Positions 17,546-26,629 are shown, numbered from the stretch's first letter. The stretch: DNA of 64,000 bases from Nakamurella silvestris (GCA_003576535.1 QXCQ01000253.1:10141-74140); one strand, 5' to 3'. The notes: generated by a model from the letters alone, not told the origin. Program-made: numbers and translations.

Positions 17546-17983
17546 ATGCCCACACGTACAGCGCGGACCGCTTGGAACGGCACACTCCAGGAGGGTGGGG
17601 GACAGGTCGAACTCACCAGCTCTGGTGTCGGAACCTTCGAGGTCTCGTTCCCCAAGCGTGCCGCCGACTCGGCCGGTGGGACCACCTCCCCCGAGGAACT
17701 GATCGCGGCCGCCCACTCGTCCTGTTACGCGATGCAGCTCTCGGCGATCATCGGCGAGGCCGGTGGCACCCCGCAGAGCCTGGAGGTGACGGCTGACGTC
17801 TCCCTCGGGTCGGACACCGTCGGTTTCAAACTCACGGGTATCAAGCTGACCGTGCGGGGCGAGGTCGAAGGTCTGGACGCCGAAGGTTTCGCCAAGGCTG
17901 CCCAGGCCGCCAAGGAGACCTGCCCGGTGAGCAAGGCACTGACCGGTGTGGAGATCACCCTGGACGCCTCCCTGGAGCAGTAG
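17546..17983 (+). CDS. OsmC-family peroxiredoxin
   Basis: A 145-residue OsmC/Ohr protein that reduces organic peroxides using two cysteines. The first lies in AAHSSCYAMQLS and the second in AKETCPVSKAL, both at family positions. The ATG is fixed by GGAGG five bases upstream; the longer open frame reads through the preceding gap. Its pattern is closer to OsmC than to Ohr. A strong terminator follows directly. Confidence 0.9.
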   Translation: MPTRTARTAWNGTLQEGGGQVELTSSGVGTFEVSFPKRAADSAGGTTSPEELIAAAHSSCYAMQLSAIIGEAGGTPQSLEVTADVSLGSDTVGFKLTGIKLTVRGEVEGLDAEGFAKAAQAAKETCPVSKALTGVEITLDASLEQ

Positions 17984-18001
17984 CCCTTCCGCAGTTCCCT
18001 T

Positions 18002-18042
18002 CGGCCCGGCCGGACGTCGTTCCCGACGCTCCGGCCGGGCCG
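18002..18042 (+). terminator. Terminator after osmC
   Basis: Perfect 13-base arms CGGCCCGGCCGGA and TCCGGCCGGGCCG enclose a second hairpin CGTCG-TTCC-CGACG. It lies 19 bases after the osmC stop. There is no T-run, which is common in high-GC actinobacteria. Confidence 0.75.
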
Positions 18043-18186
18043 TCGGCGTCCGAGTCGGATCGGGTCCGGCAGCAGGAGGTCGAGTGAAGGGGCGGTGAAA
18101 CAGATGTCGCCCAAATGCCGCGTTTGTGCGGGTGGCGGCGAGGGCACACTGGACAACAGACCTGTTCCATATCGCAAGGACGCGAC

Positions 18187-18693
18187 ATGCCCGATTACAG
18201 CCGGACCCGCACGATCTCCCACTCCAGTGCGAACCTCTTCCAGCTGCTGACCCGCTCCGGCGACCTGCAGCGCTACCTGCCCGACCTGCTGCTGCGCCAC
18301 GCGGACGTACCGGAGCCGGGGACCGACAGTTTCCATCACGCCCTCGGCTCGGCCGGACTGATCCCGGCGGATCCCGCGAGTGGATCGGGGGACCGGGTGC
18401 CCCCTCCGGTCACGAACCTCGCCCCTCCGACCGCAGGCGGGCCGCCGACGGCGGTCATCGACGGTCCGGCCGACACCCGGGTCTCCGGGAAGATCTGGTT
18501 CACCGTCTTCGCCGACGATCACCGGATCGAATGGGGACACGAGGGTGACGACGACTCGCACGGAGAACTGCAGGTCGATCCGGTCGGTTGCGGGGCCTAC
18601 GTCACCATGCACCTGCATGTACGGGGTGCCCGGCCGGGGATGGACCGGATCATCGACGAGGCCCTCGACAGGGTCGCTGAACTGGCCTCATGA
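18187..18693 (+). CDS. SRPBCC-like hypothetical protein
   Basis: A 168-residue soluble protein beginning MPDYSRTRTISHSSANLF. The early part looks like the start of a START/SRPBCC (polyketide-cyclase-like) fold. A proline- and glycine-rich segment interrupts the middle and an alternating beta pattern follows (SGKIWFTVFADDHRIEWGHE). No catalytic motif is visible. The ATG has GCAAGGA upstream. A metallo-hydrolase gene on the same strand follows after 33 bases, so they may be co-transcribed. The function is unknown. Confidence 0.65.
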   Translation: MPDYSRTRTISHSSANLFQLLTRSGDLQRYLPDLLLRHADVPEPGTDSFHHALGSAGLIPADPASGSGDRVPPPVTNLAPPTAGGPPTAVIDGPADTRVSGKIWFTVFADDHRIEWGHEGDDDSHGELQVDPVGCGAYVTMHLHVRGARPGMDRIIDEALDRVAELAS

Positions 18694-18726
18694 GCCGCCC
18701 GTCGGCGGCAGTGCCAGACTGGCGGG

Positions 18727-19923
18727 ATGCCCTCACGTTCTGACTCCGCCGTGGCCCCCGCCGAATCCGGTTCGACCCGACGACGGCCCGTGCCTGCCGT
18801 CCCGGCCGTCGGACGCACTGCCGGTCTTGCCGTCCTGGGGGTGACGGCCGGTTGGCTGGGCCGCTCCCTCTTCCGGGCGGTCCGTGGTGTGCCCGAGGCG
18901 ATGGGTGCGGGCCGGGCGACCATCCGGGACAAGGTCGCCGATGCCCCGCAGTTCGACGGCAAACAGTTCAAGAACGTCCTGCCGGTCACCACGATGGCAC
19001 CGGGCAGCGGCCCCGCCATGCTCAAGGCTCTGGCGGCCAAGGGGGGATCGGGCAAACCGGTCTCCGAGATCCCGTTGTGGCGGGCCTCCGATGCCGATCT
19101 GGTCCCCGCCGATCTGGCGGTCACCTGGTTCGGCCACGCGAGTGTGCTCATCGAGATCGACGGCTACGCGGTGCTGGCCGATCCGGTGTGGGGGGAGCGG
19201 GTGTCGCCGTCACCGACGGTGGGGCCCAAACGTCTGCACCCGGTGCCGATCGCCGTCGAGGAGCTGCCCGAGGTGGATGTCGTCATCATTTCCCACGACC
19301 ACTACGACCATCTCGATCTGCCGACCATCCGCTACATCGCCGAGTCCAGGACCACCCCGTTCGTGGTGCCGCGAGGGGTCGGGGAGCACCTGCGAGCCTG
19401 GGGCGTGCCGGAGGACAGGATCGTCGAGCTGGACTGGGACGGCAGCCATACGATCGCCGGGCTGACCCTGACCTGCACCGAGGCTCAACACTTCTCGGGT
19501 CGCGGGTTGACCAGGGACGACACGTTGTGGTCATCCTGGGTGATCCGGACCGACAGCCACCGGGTGTTCTTCGGCGGGGACACCGGTTACACGCCGGCCT
19601 TCGCCGATCTGGGTCGCACCTACGGACCCTTCGACCTGTCGCTGCTGCCGATCGGTGCCTACGGCGACCAGTGGGCGTCGATCCACCTCAATCCCGAGGA
19701 GGCGGTCGCCACCCATGCCGACATCGACGGCGGACTGTTCGTACCGATCCATTGGGCCAGTTTCGATCTCGCGTTCCACCGGTGGTCCGAGCCGATCGAG
19801 CGGCTTCTGGTGGCGGCGGCGGAGAACGGTGTGGCCCTGGCGACACCGATGCCCGGTCAGCGGGTGGTGGTCGCCGACCCGCCACCGATGAAGGCGTGGT
19901 GGACGGGGCCGGCGGGGGACTGA
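18727..19923 (+). CDS. Metallo-beta-lactamase-fold hydrolase, NAPE-PLD/UlaG-like
   Basis: A 398-residue protein with one N-terminal hydrophobic segment (about residues 32-46), probably membrane-anchored, then an MBL fold. Metal ligands are visible in TWFGHASVLIEI, SHDHYDHLD (HxHxDH), AQHFSGR, FFGGDTGY and PIHWASF. The arrangement matches the NAPE-hydrolysing phospholipase D-like branch (Lactamase_B_2). In bacteria these act on lipids, phosphodiesters or lactones, and the substrate here is unknown. Confidence 0.82.
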   Translation: MPSRSDSAVAPAESGSTRRRPVPAVPAVGRTAGLAVLGVTAGWLGRSLFRAVRGVPEAMGAGRATIRDKVADAPQFDGKQFKNVLPVTTMAPGSGPAMLKALAAKGGSGKPVSEIPLWRASDADLVPADLAVTWFGHASVLIEIDGYAVLADPVWGERVSPSPTVGPKRLHPVPIAVEELPEVDVVIISHDHYDHLDLPTIRYIAESRTTPFVVPRGVGEHLRAWGVPEDRIVELDWDGSHTIAGLTLTCTEAQHFSGRGLTRDDTLWSSWVIRTDSHRVFFGGDTGYTPAFADLGRTYGPFDLSLLPIGAYGDQWASIHLNPEEAVATHADIDGGLFVPIHWASFDLAFHRWSEPIERLLVAAAENGVALATPMPGQRVVVADPPPMKAWWTGPAGD

Positions 19924-19936
19924 GGCAACACCAGGA

Positions 19937-20086
19937 TCAGCGGCCGCGCCTCTTCATGGCACCCCACAGGGAGGTGACGACGAAGAGGACGATACCGATG
20001 ATGGCCAGCCACAGCAGCGATTTCACCACGAATCCGACAACAACGAAGATGAGCCAGATGACGAGCAGAGCGACGAGGATTCCCAT
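19937..20086 (-). CDS. 49-residue hydrophobic membrane protein
   Basis: A very short frame from ATG (MGILVALLVIWLIFVVV) encodes two closely spaced hydrophobic segments and a basic C-terminus (AMKRRGR), typical of small actinobacterial inner-membrane proteins with a positive-inside tail. It lies 13 bases from the end of the convergent MBL gene and downstream of the DUF998 gene on the same strand. The function is unknown. Confidence 0.55.
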   Translation of the reverse strand: MGILVALLVIWLIFVVVGFVVKSLLWLAIIGIVLFVVTSLWGAMKRRGR

Positions 20087-20161
20087 ATCCGGCTGATGCC
20101 CGTTGGATCGGCCCCGCAAACGCCAGGAATCCTCGGCTGTCCGATCACACCCGTGGGGGTG

Positions 20162-20971
20162 TCAGCGCGGGGCCGGGTCGATCCGTTCCTCGGGGCTCTC
20201 CGAGATCTGGTGGCGGAGTGCCCAGATCCCCAGGCAGGCCACGGCCAGCACCTCCGTCAGGGCCAGTCCACGCTCGACCAGTCCGAGCGGAATCGCCCGG
20301 TACCAGGGTGTTCCGGTGATCGGGGCCAGCAGCACTGCCAAGGCCAGGGGCGAGAACCAGGCCAGGGAAAGCCATCCGAGGCCGGTCGCCCACCAGGCGC
20401 TGACGCGGTCGGCGACCGGATGTGCCCGGTCGCGCCGGCGGCGGGCGATGGACAGCACACCGATCGGCAGGCTCAGGAAGGCCACCAGGCTGAAGACCCG
20501 ATGGACCTGTCCCTCGGTGCTCGGGCCGACCGCCCAGTTGTGCTTGGTGAAGATCACCAGCATGACCAGGCTGACCGACCACAGGGCCAGCAGGGCCGAA
20601 CCGGTGGAGACGGGTTTCACCAGTCCGCAGCGGACCAGGGCGAGGAGGATCGCGGCCGAGCCGGCGGCGAGCAGCAGTACGGCCACCTCGAACACCCAGC
20701 CGAGCGGGCTCAGCGCGTATTCGCTGATCGTCCGGCGGACCGGGCTGATCCCGGAGGTCTGGGGCAACAGGTGCAGGGCCCCGATGGCCAGCAGGGTGAC
20801 GGCGACGAGGGTCAGCCCGAAGGTGGCGAGTCGGCGGGCGGACGCGGCAGACGGGTGCTCGGGCACCGCAGCATCCGCGGGTGCCGTATCCAGGTTCGTC
20901 CTGTCCGGGTTCGCCAGGTCGGGGTTCGCCGTGTCTGGGGTCAGCGTGCCGGGGTCGGAGCGGGAGATCAT
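20162..20971 (-). CDS. DUF998-like multi-span membrane protein
   Basis: A 269-residue protein with a disordered N-terminal tail rich in Asp, Asn and Pro (a run of xxNPDxAN-like repeats) and six or seven hydrophobic segments from about residue 48. The layout and the SPVRRTISEYALSPLGWVF loop resemble DUF998. The start codon overlaps the stop of the preceding small membrane gene in an ATGA, so the two are translationally coupled. The function is unknown. Confidence 0.72.
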   Translation of the reverse strand: MISRSDPGTLTPDTANPDLANPDRTNLDTAPADAAVPEHPSAASARRLATFGLTLVAVTLLAIGALHLLPQTSGISPVRRTISEYALSPLGWVFEVAVLLLAAGSAAILLALVRCGLVKPVSTGSALLALWSVSLVMLVIFTKHNWAVGPSTEGQVHRVFSLVAFLSLPIGVLSIARRRRDRAHPVADRVSAWWATGLGWLSLAWFSPLALAVLLAPITGTPWYRAIPLGLVERGLALTEVLAVACLGIWALRHQISESPEERIDPAPR

Positions 20972-21300
20972 GCTCCCAGGGTACGGATGCCGTCCTGGGA
21001 GGACGCTGTGTTCGCGGCGTGGTGGTCCGCGCCGACGGAGGCCGGTACGAGCCGGTCCTCGGATCGGGAGAAGCGGACCCGGTTCGGGTCGCGGGAGCGT
21101 GAGATCCCCAGGCTGACGACCCCTCCGAGGAGGGCGCACACCACGATGCCGATGAAGATCGCGATCCAGCTGGGCCCGTAGGAACCCGAGGTGAAACTCA
21201 TCAGGGCCCCGACCACGGAGCCGATGGGCACCCCGACCGCGCCGCCCCAGACGAAGCCGAGGTACAGGCGCGGCTCCGAGCCGTGGTCACGTCTGGCCAT
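20968..21300 (-). CDS. Two-span membrane protein
   Basis: A 110-residue protein with a short basic start (MARRDHGSEPRL), two glycine-rich hydrophobic segments (about residues 15-35 and 45-68) and a polar charged tail. It overlaps the DUF998 gene by 4 bases and most likely forms an operon with it. ATG 21300 is preferred over 21321. No known family is recognised. Confidence 0.6.
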   Translation of the reverse strand: MARRDHGSEPRLYLGFVWGGAVGVPIGSVVGALMSFTSGSYGPSWIAIFIGIVVCALLGGVVSLGISRSRDPNRVRFSRSEDRLVPASVGADHHAANTASSQDGIRTLGA

Positions 21301-21360
21301 CTGCCTGGTCTCCCGGGACATGTTGTGCGGTGCGATGTTCTTCCATCGACCCTACTGCAG

Positions 21361-21396
21361 GTCCGCCCCGCACCGGAGCACCGGTGCGGGGCGGAC
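21361..21396 (-). terminator. Terminator after the GH43 gene
   Basis: Perfect 16-base arms (GTCCGCCCCGCACCGG and its complement) around the loop AGCA. It lies 18 bases past the stop of the GH43 gene and separates it from the membrane-protein operon. Confidence 0.85.
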
Positions 21397-21414
21397 GGGG
21401 AACGCAGGAGCAGC

Positions 21415-23790
21415 TCAGGGTGCGGGGGCGAAGGCGCGGTGCAGGAAGGCCGCCGCGGCATCCCGGTTCACCGCCGAACCCGGGTGGAAACTGCCGTCGG
21501 GGTAGCCGCGAACGATGCCCAGGCCTGCGGCCCAGGCGATCTCGCCGCAGAAGGCGCTGCCGACGGTGACATCGGTGAACGGCCGGGTGGTGCAGGCGGG
21601 GGCCTGGGCGTTCGGGTGCAGGGTGCGGTGCAGGAAGGCCGCGGTCGCCTGCCGGGAGACGACCGTGCCGGGCCGGAAGGTGTTGTCGTCATATCCCGTG
21701 GTCACGGCAGTCGTTTTGGCCCAGGCGATCTCGCCGCAGAACGCGGAGGTGACGGGTACGTCGGCATACGGGGCGACGGTGCAGGCAGGTGCCCGGTCGC
21801 CGTCATGGGCCGCGGCGTAGATCATCCTGATCAGTGCCTGACGTGAGATCTGCTCGGTGGGCCGGAAGGTGCCGTCGGTGTGGCCGACGGTCACTCCGAC
21901 CGTGGCGGCCCACATGATGTCCGCGGCGAAGTCCCGGGTGGCCGGTACGTCGACGAAGTACACCGGGAGTCCGGTCGATGACGAGGTGGAAGGTGCTACC
22001 TGCCCGTCACCGCTGTAGGTTGCGGCGACGGTGTGGTTGCCGACCGGGAGAACTCCCAGGTCGATGGTGGTCCTGCCCGCGGTCAAGGTACCGGAACCCA
22101 GGACACCGCCGCCTGTCTCGCGGATCGTCACCGTGCCGGTGGGGGTGGATCCCTCGGTCGCGACCTGGACGGTGAGCGAGGCGGGCGACCCTGCGGTGAC
22201 GGCCGTGGACGGGACGGTGACGGTGGTGGTCGACGGTGTCGGCAGGGCCGCGATCGGCATCGGGACCCGGATCATGTCCATCTCGGTGAAACCGCTGCCC
22301 TTGGTGAAACGCACGGTGTTGGTGCCCGCCTGCAGATCCATCGGGACGGTCAGGAAGGTCCAGTTGTCCCAGGTGCGCTGCGGGTAGCTGACGGTCGCGG
22401 CCGCCCCGCCGTTGACCGAGAGGAACTGGGTGCTGCCGATGGTGGCGTTGTTGGCGCTGCCGCCGTTGGCATATCGGACCAGCACGTCGTAACGGCCCGT
22501 TTCGGGGGCGTCGACGGCGAACTGCACATGGCTGTCGGCGAAGTCCATGTACCCGACCTTCTTGGCTCCGGACGCACCGGGGACCGTCACGTTGACCACG
22601 CGGGCCTGGTTGATCTGCGCGTCCTCGGCCTCGTAGCTGACGTAGCGCGGTCCCGTTTCCCCGCTGGGCACGGGGATCTGGTCGAAGGTGCTGGTGGGCG
22701 CACCGAACACGGGACTCCCGTTGGCATCCCAGGTGAACTTCTGCGCGCGGATGGTGCGGCCGTCCCATCCGCTGTTGACCACGGTGTTGGCGTGGTAGAG
22801 CAGCCAGTCCTCGGTGCCGTCGGGGGACTTGGTGAAGGTGTGGTGGCCGGGGCCCTGCGCGGTCGAGCGTTTGGCGAAGACACAGCCGTTGGACTTGGTC
22901 CAGGCGGCCGGGTCGAGCAGGTTCCCGCTGGTGTTGGTCAGCATGCCGAGGCAGTAGTCGTTGGTCCAACTGCCGGAGGCGGAGTAGACGACGAAGGTCT
23001 TGCCGTCCTTCTGCAGCACCTCCGGGCCTTCGTTGATGTACGGGGTGCCGTTGCGCTCCCACGATTCGGTCGGGCGCGAGATCTCCACCCGCGGTCCGCT
23101 GATGGTGAGCGGATCGGACATCGGAGCGATGTAGAGCTGCTGGCTGACGTTGGTGGTCCCCTCCCAGCCGGACCACAGGAAGTAGAGCCGGCCGGCCGGA
23201 GTCTCCATGACAGTGGCATCGATGGCCCAGCGGTCGGTGGAATCGCTGATCTTGACCGGATCCGACCAAGGGCCGAACGGATCGGCGGTGAGGGCCTTGA
23301 TGGCGTACATCCGATGGTTGGCGTTGTCGCCGTTGTCGGCGGCGAAGTAGATGTACCAGTCCCCGCGGATCTTCAGCAGCTCCGGGGCCCAGATCTCGCA
23401 GCACAGCGGCCCACTCGCCGGGGCCTGCCAGATCTGCCGGCGCTCGGAGTCACCGAGCCCGGTGATGGTGGAGGTGTGGCGCAGGGCGATGCCTTTGTCG
23501 GCGACGGTCTCGACGAACCAGTAGCTGCCGTTGTCCTGGAAGATCGACGGGTCGGCCCCGACCTTGATCGGGTTGAGGAAGGTGGCCTCGCCCAACGGTT
23601 CTCGGGTATCCGCGGGTGCGGGGTCGCCGATCGGGGCGCGGAGCATGGTCGTCGCATGGGATGTGGCTGCGGGCTTGGATGTGGCTGCGGGCTGGGATTC
23701 GGCGGCGGCGGTGCCGGCCGCGCCGAGGGAACCGAGTGCCAGCGCGGCGATGAGGCCGAGTCGGCTCAGGGTTGATCCTGGTCGGGTCAT
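21415..23790 (-). CDS. Secreted GH43 glycosidase with CBM, Ig-like and three SLH domains
   Basis: A 791-residue exported protein. It has a signal peptide (about 1-30), then a five-bladed GH43 domain (about 65-385) with catalytic acids in KVGADPSIF, WAIDATVM and INEGPEVL. A CBM6/35-like domain follows (about 390-525, GYMDFADSHVQFAVDAPE), then a bacterial Ig-like repeat (about 535-620) and three S-layer-homology repeats to the end (each with a G-Y/H-x-D-G/N-x-F-x-P core). It probably cuts arabinan or xylan side chains while held at the cell surface through the SLH repeats. ATG 23790 follows GGAGG; an upstream start is possible but adds no signal-like sequence. Confidence 0.88.
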   Translation of the reverse strand: MTRPGSTLSRLGLIAALALGSLGAAGTAAAESQPAATSKPAATSHATTMLRAPIGDPAPADTREPLGEATFLNPIKVGADPSIFQDNGSYWFVETVADKGIALRHTSTITGLGDSERRQIWQAPASGPLCCEIWAPELLKIRGDWYIYFAADNGDNANHRMYAIKALTADPFGPWSDPVKISDSTDRWAIDATVMETPAGRLYFLWSGWEGTTNVSQQLYIAPMSDPLTISGPRVEISRPTESWERNGTPYINEGPEVLQKDGKTFVVYSASGSWTNDYCLGMLTNTSGNLLDPAAWTKSNGCVFAKRSTAQGPGHHTFTKSPDGTEDWLLYHANTVVNSGWDGRTIRAQKFTWDANGSPVFGAPTSTFDQIPVPSGETGPRYVSYEAEDAQINQARVVNVTVPGASGAKKVGYMDFADSHVQFAVDAPETGRYDVLVRYANGGSANNATIGSTQFLSVNGGAAATVSYPQRTWDNWTFLTVPMDLQAGTNTVRFTKGSGFTEMDMIRVPMPIAALPTPSTTTVTVPSTAVTAGSPASLTVQVATEGSTPTGTVTIRETGGGVLGSGTLTAGRTTIDLGVLPVGNHTVAATYSGDGQVAPSTSSSTGLPVYFVDVPATRDFAADIMWAATVGVTVGHTDGTFRPTEQISRQALIRMIYAAAHDGDRAPACTVAPYADVPVTSAFCGEIAWAKTTAVTTGYDDNTFRPGTVVSRQATAAFLHRTLHPNAQAPACTTRPFTDVTVGSAFCGEIAWAAGLGIVRGYPDGSFHPGSAVNRDAAAAFLHRAFAPAP

Positions 23791-23970
23791 GGTGGTGTCC
23801 TCCGTGTCGCCCTCCCTGGAGTGCCGGGAGGCACGGCGGTTCTCGCCGTTTTCCAACACTGGAGGGTCTCAAAAACATACGGAAACCCACAGAATCTGTC
23901 AACGATAACGGAGGACCATGACGGATTGTGTCCATTTGGCGATCGGGCTGGCCCATCCCTGGGCGCGGGG

Positions 23971-24008
23971 GCGGGGTGCGGGGTGCGGGGTGCGGGGTGC
24001 GGGGTGCG
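23971..24008. repeat. Heptamer tandem repeat (GGGGTGC)
   Basis: About five perfect copies of GGGGTGC in a row, in the gap between the GH43 gene and a family B palindrome. It is a simple-sequence tract likely to vary in length. Confidence 0.8.
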
Positions 24009-24030
24009 GCGGCGCACCTGAGTCCCCGCG

Positions 24031-24090
24031 TCCCGCGGTGGGATATGCGCAGTTGTGAACGCTGACATCTGCGCATACCTCGCCGCGGGA
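24031..24090. repeat. Long palindrome, family B copy 1
   Basis: Arms of 22 bases (24031-24052 and 24069-24090) pair at 19 positions. The core reads GGATATGCGCAG ... CTGCGCATACCT. It lies downstream of copZ. A second copy with the same core is at 28613-28664. Confidence 0.75.
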
Positions 24091-24139
24091 CGTGTCTGAC
24101 CTCGCCGGACACCGGGTTCGGCCAGCTCCGCGCCTCAGG

Positions 24140-24343
24140 TCAGGCGAGCCGGTATCCGGCCTCGGTGATCGCGGTGCGGACTGCCGTGTCGGTGTACTCC
24201 TCGCCGGCCACGGTCAATGTCCCGGTGGCGATGTCGACGTCGGTCCCGGTGACCCCGGAGACCTCGGCGACCGCGGCGGTCACCTTTCCGGCGCAACTGC
24301 CGCAGGTCATGCCCTGGACGGTGTACGTGCTGTTGGTGCTCAT
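24140..24343 (-). CDS. copZ: Copper chaperone CopZ (heavy-metal-associated domain)
   Basis: A 67-residue single HMA domain. The metal site is GMTCGSCAGK, with cysteines at 14 and 17 (CxxC). It binds Cu(I) and passes it to a partner. The ATG is fixed by GAAAGGAAA upstream. It lies 93 bases behind an MFS transporter, and the only promoter-like region is upstream of that gene, where two copper-type operators lie. No CopA P-type ATPase is nearby, unlike the usual copZ setting. Confidence 0.9.
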   Translation of the reverse strand: MSTNSTYTVQGMTCGSCAGKVTAAVAEVSGVTGTDVDIATGTLTVAGEEYTDTAVRTAITEAGYRLA

Positions 24344-24436
24344 CTGTGGATTTCCTTTCAAGGTGTGCGGGGACCGGGTTGGACCGCCGCTTCGTCGACC
24401 CGGGCGGGTCACGGTGATGGGGTCAGGAGGCCCGGT

Positions 24437-25870
24437 TCAGCGCCGGTTCGAGTCCAGGGCCGGTTCGGCCTCGGTCGGGCTGCGCATCAGGACTGCCGCC
24501 GCGACAGCACCGAGAACGGCGACGACCGCAGCGCCGATGAAGGCCGCCGAGAACCCGTCGGTGAGGGCCATCGGATCGCCCAGGTTGTTGGCGCCGTAGG
24601 CGGCGGCGATCGCGGTCATCACCGCGAGGCCGATCGCCGAGCCGATCTGGTAGCTGGTGTTGACGATGCCGGAGGCCAGCCCGCCTTCTTCAGGGCGTGC
24701 CGCGGAGATCGCGGTTCCGAGGGTGGGGATGAAGGCGAGGGACATGCCCAGTGCGGCGAGCAGCGATGCCGGAAGGACATCGGCGGCGAAGGACCCGTCA
24801 GGACGGGCGAAGGAGAGCCAGAACATGCCGGCGGCCAGCAATGCGAGTCCGACGACGGTCATGTTCTTGGGTCCGAACCGGGCGATCGCACGGGGTGCGA
24901 GCACCACCATGCCGATCATGACGACGGTGGTCATCGGCAGCAGCGCCGCGCCACTGGGGAAGGCGCTGTAGCCGAGCACCTGTTGCAGGTAGAGGTTGAG
25001 GAAGAACCACATCGGGATCCAGGCAGCACCCAGCAGCAGCTGGGCGAGGTTCGCCGCGCCCAGGTTCGGGGTGCGGAAGATACCGAGCCGGAGGAGCGGT
25101 TCGCGGCGTTTGGCCTGCAGCGCAAGGAATCCGCCGAGCAGTGCCGCGGCAGCGGCCAGGACGAGCCAGGTCTGCGCCGACCCCCACCCGACCACCGGCG
25201 CCGCGACGATGGCGTAGACCAGCGCGCCCAACCCCGCAGTGACGGTGATCGCGCCGAGCAGATCGATCTTGCTGCGAGCGGCGGCCTTGCCTGCGGGCAT
25301 CAGCGAGGGGGTGACGGCCAGGATGATCAGCGCGATCGGGATGTTGATGTAGAACACCCATTCCCAGCTGGCGTACTCGGTGATGAGGCCGCCGAGGAAC
25401 ACGCCGGCGGTGCCGCCGGCGGGTGCCGCGGCACCGTAGAGAGCGAAGGCCTTGGTGAGTTCGCGTGGGTTGCGGCCGAACAGCATCATCAGCATCGTCA
25501 GCGCTGCGGGTGCGATCAGGGCCGCGCCGGCTCCTTGGACCGCGCGGCCGACAAGTTCGGTACCGACGTTCCCGGCGAGACCGGCGGTGAGGGAGCCGAT
25601 GATGAGGATGATCCAGCCGGCGGAGAAGACCTTCCGGGCACCGAGCAGGTCGGAAAGCTTGCCTCCCAACAGGAGCAGGCCACCGAAGGCGACGACATAG
25701 GCGTTGAAGACCCAGGAGAGGTTCTCCTGGGAGAAACCGAGATCGGACTGCATCTGCGGGAGGGCGACGCCGATGATCGACGTGTCCATGATGACCACGA
25801 ACTGCGCGGCGGCGATGGCGGTGAGACCGAGCCACCGACGTGAGGCAGGTGGCGAACTGTTGGTGGGCAT
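24437..25870 (-). CDS. MFS transporter, DHA2 (14-span, EmrB/QacA) type
   Basis: A 477-residue drug:H+ antiporter-2 protein with about 14 hydrophobic segments and the family motif C-like IMDTSIIGVALPQMQ in the first span. Motif A-like charged loops are present (GGKLSDLLGARKVF). ATG 25870 has AGGAAA upstream; longer frames cross the operator region. It is the first gene of a two-gene unit with copZ. Because its promoter carries CsoR-type palindromes, it may export copper, a copper chelate or a compound toxic with copper. The DHA2 family mostly exports organic molecules. Confidence 0.85.
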   Translation of the reverse strand: MPTNSSPPASRRWLGLTAIAAAQFVVIMDTSIIGVALPQMQSDLGFSQENLSWVFNAYVVAFGGLLLLGGKLSDLLGARKVFSAGWIILIIGSLTAGLAGNVGTELVGRAVQGAGAALIAPAALTMLMMLFGRNPRELTKAFALYGAAAPAGGTAGVFLGGLITEYASWEWVFYINIPIALIILAVTPSLMPAGKAAARSKIDLLGAITVTAGLGALVYAIVAAPVVGWGSAQTWLVLAAAAALLGGFLALQAKRREPLLRLGIFRTPNLGAANLAQLLLGAAWIPMWFFLNLYLQQVLGYSAFPSGAALLPMTTVVMIGMVVLAPRAIARFGPKNMTVVGLALLAAGMFWLSFARPDGSFAADVLPASLLAALGMSLAFIPTLGTAISAARPEEGGLASGIVNTSYQIGSAIGLAVMTAIAAAYGANNLGDPMALTDGFSAAFIGAAVVAVLGAVAAAVLMRSPTEAEPALDSNRR

Positions 25871-25921
25871 GAGGTTTCCTATCGAATTCTGAACCGACCG
25901 GGATCGGTCGATGACTGATTG

Positions 25922-25976
25922 ATACCATGGGGGGGTATGGTATGCAAGACAGTAGCAGATACCCAAGGGGGGTATC
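25922..25976 (-). promoter_or_regulatory. Promoter with two CsoR-type copper operators
   Basis: GATACCCAAGGGGGGTATC (25958-25976) and ATACCATGGGGGGGTAT (25922-25938) match the G-tract-containing TACCC...GGGTA palindromes bound by CsoR-family Cu(I) repressors. On the minus strand TTGGGT (25966-25961) and ATACCA (25943-25938) are 17 bases apart, so one operator covers each promoter box. No csoR gene lies in the window. Confidence 0.7.
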
Positions 25977-26385
25977 GCGAGCAGGGTGCAGCGCGGTGCC
26001 GTCGTGCACAGAATGTGGAGGAATCATGTTGTCCCAGAACGGCTGCACCCTGTCCCGCCTGCGGTTGGGGGAGGCCTCCCGCCGGTGGGAATGGAGCTGT
26101 CCAGGAACGCTCCACCCACAGAAGGCCTCGTGTTCCACGCTGCCCGTTCCAACGCTGCGCTCACCCCATGAGCCCGGCTCCCCCTGGCCAACTGATCGTG
26201 GACCACGGCTGGGCCGCGTCCACCGCAGGCTCACCAACCTGCCTGGACATCACAGCTGGTCGACGATTCAGCCCGACCTGTCGGCGGACGACGTCCCGAT
26301 CCAGGTCAATATCGCCCGTGACCATCCCGTCACGACCGATCAGGACACATCACCACGACCAACCCGACTGCCACCCCGGCGTTGC

Positions 26386-26589
26386 TTGAGTGCGGCCGAC
26401 GCCGCCGACTACATCTGCCACTCGGCAGGCGCCCTTGCGAACTGGAAGGCCGCCGGCCAGGGACCCACGTTCGTCAAGGTGGACCACCACGTGCTGTACG
26501 ACATTGCTGCCGTCGATGAGTGGATTGTCTCAGCAGCGCTTCCGCGTGACGTGCCTGACGCAGGCTGTTCACCGAACGGGTCCCGGTGA
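26386..26589 (+). pseudogene. Excisionase-like HTH_17 remnant
   Basis: The stretch SAADAADYICHSAGALANWK and the following QGPTFVKVDHHVLYDIAAVDEWI form a recognisable MerR-like/excisionase DNA-binding domain. It has only a TTG or an implausibly long frame as start. It lies 41 bases from a tRNA gene on the opposite strand, a typical place for an integrated element, but no integrase is present. I read it as the leftover of one. The roughly 400 bases between it and the copper operators hold no gene I can support. Confidence 0.5.
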
Positions 26590-26629
26590 GCACTTTGCTC
26601 GTCCGGTCCAGGCAGTGAACTGCGAGAAG

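Noticed and set aside
23971-24008. Candidate CRISPR-like repeat (GGGGTGC)
   Set aside because: It is a 7-base simple repeat with no spacers and no cas genes nearby.
25979-26385. A missing csoR gene next to the copper operators
   Set aside because: No frame in either direction has the CsoR helical pattern or its Cys-His-Cys residues.
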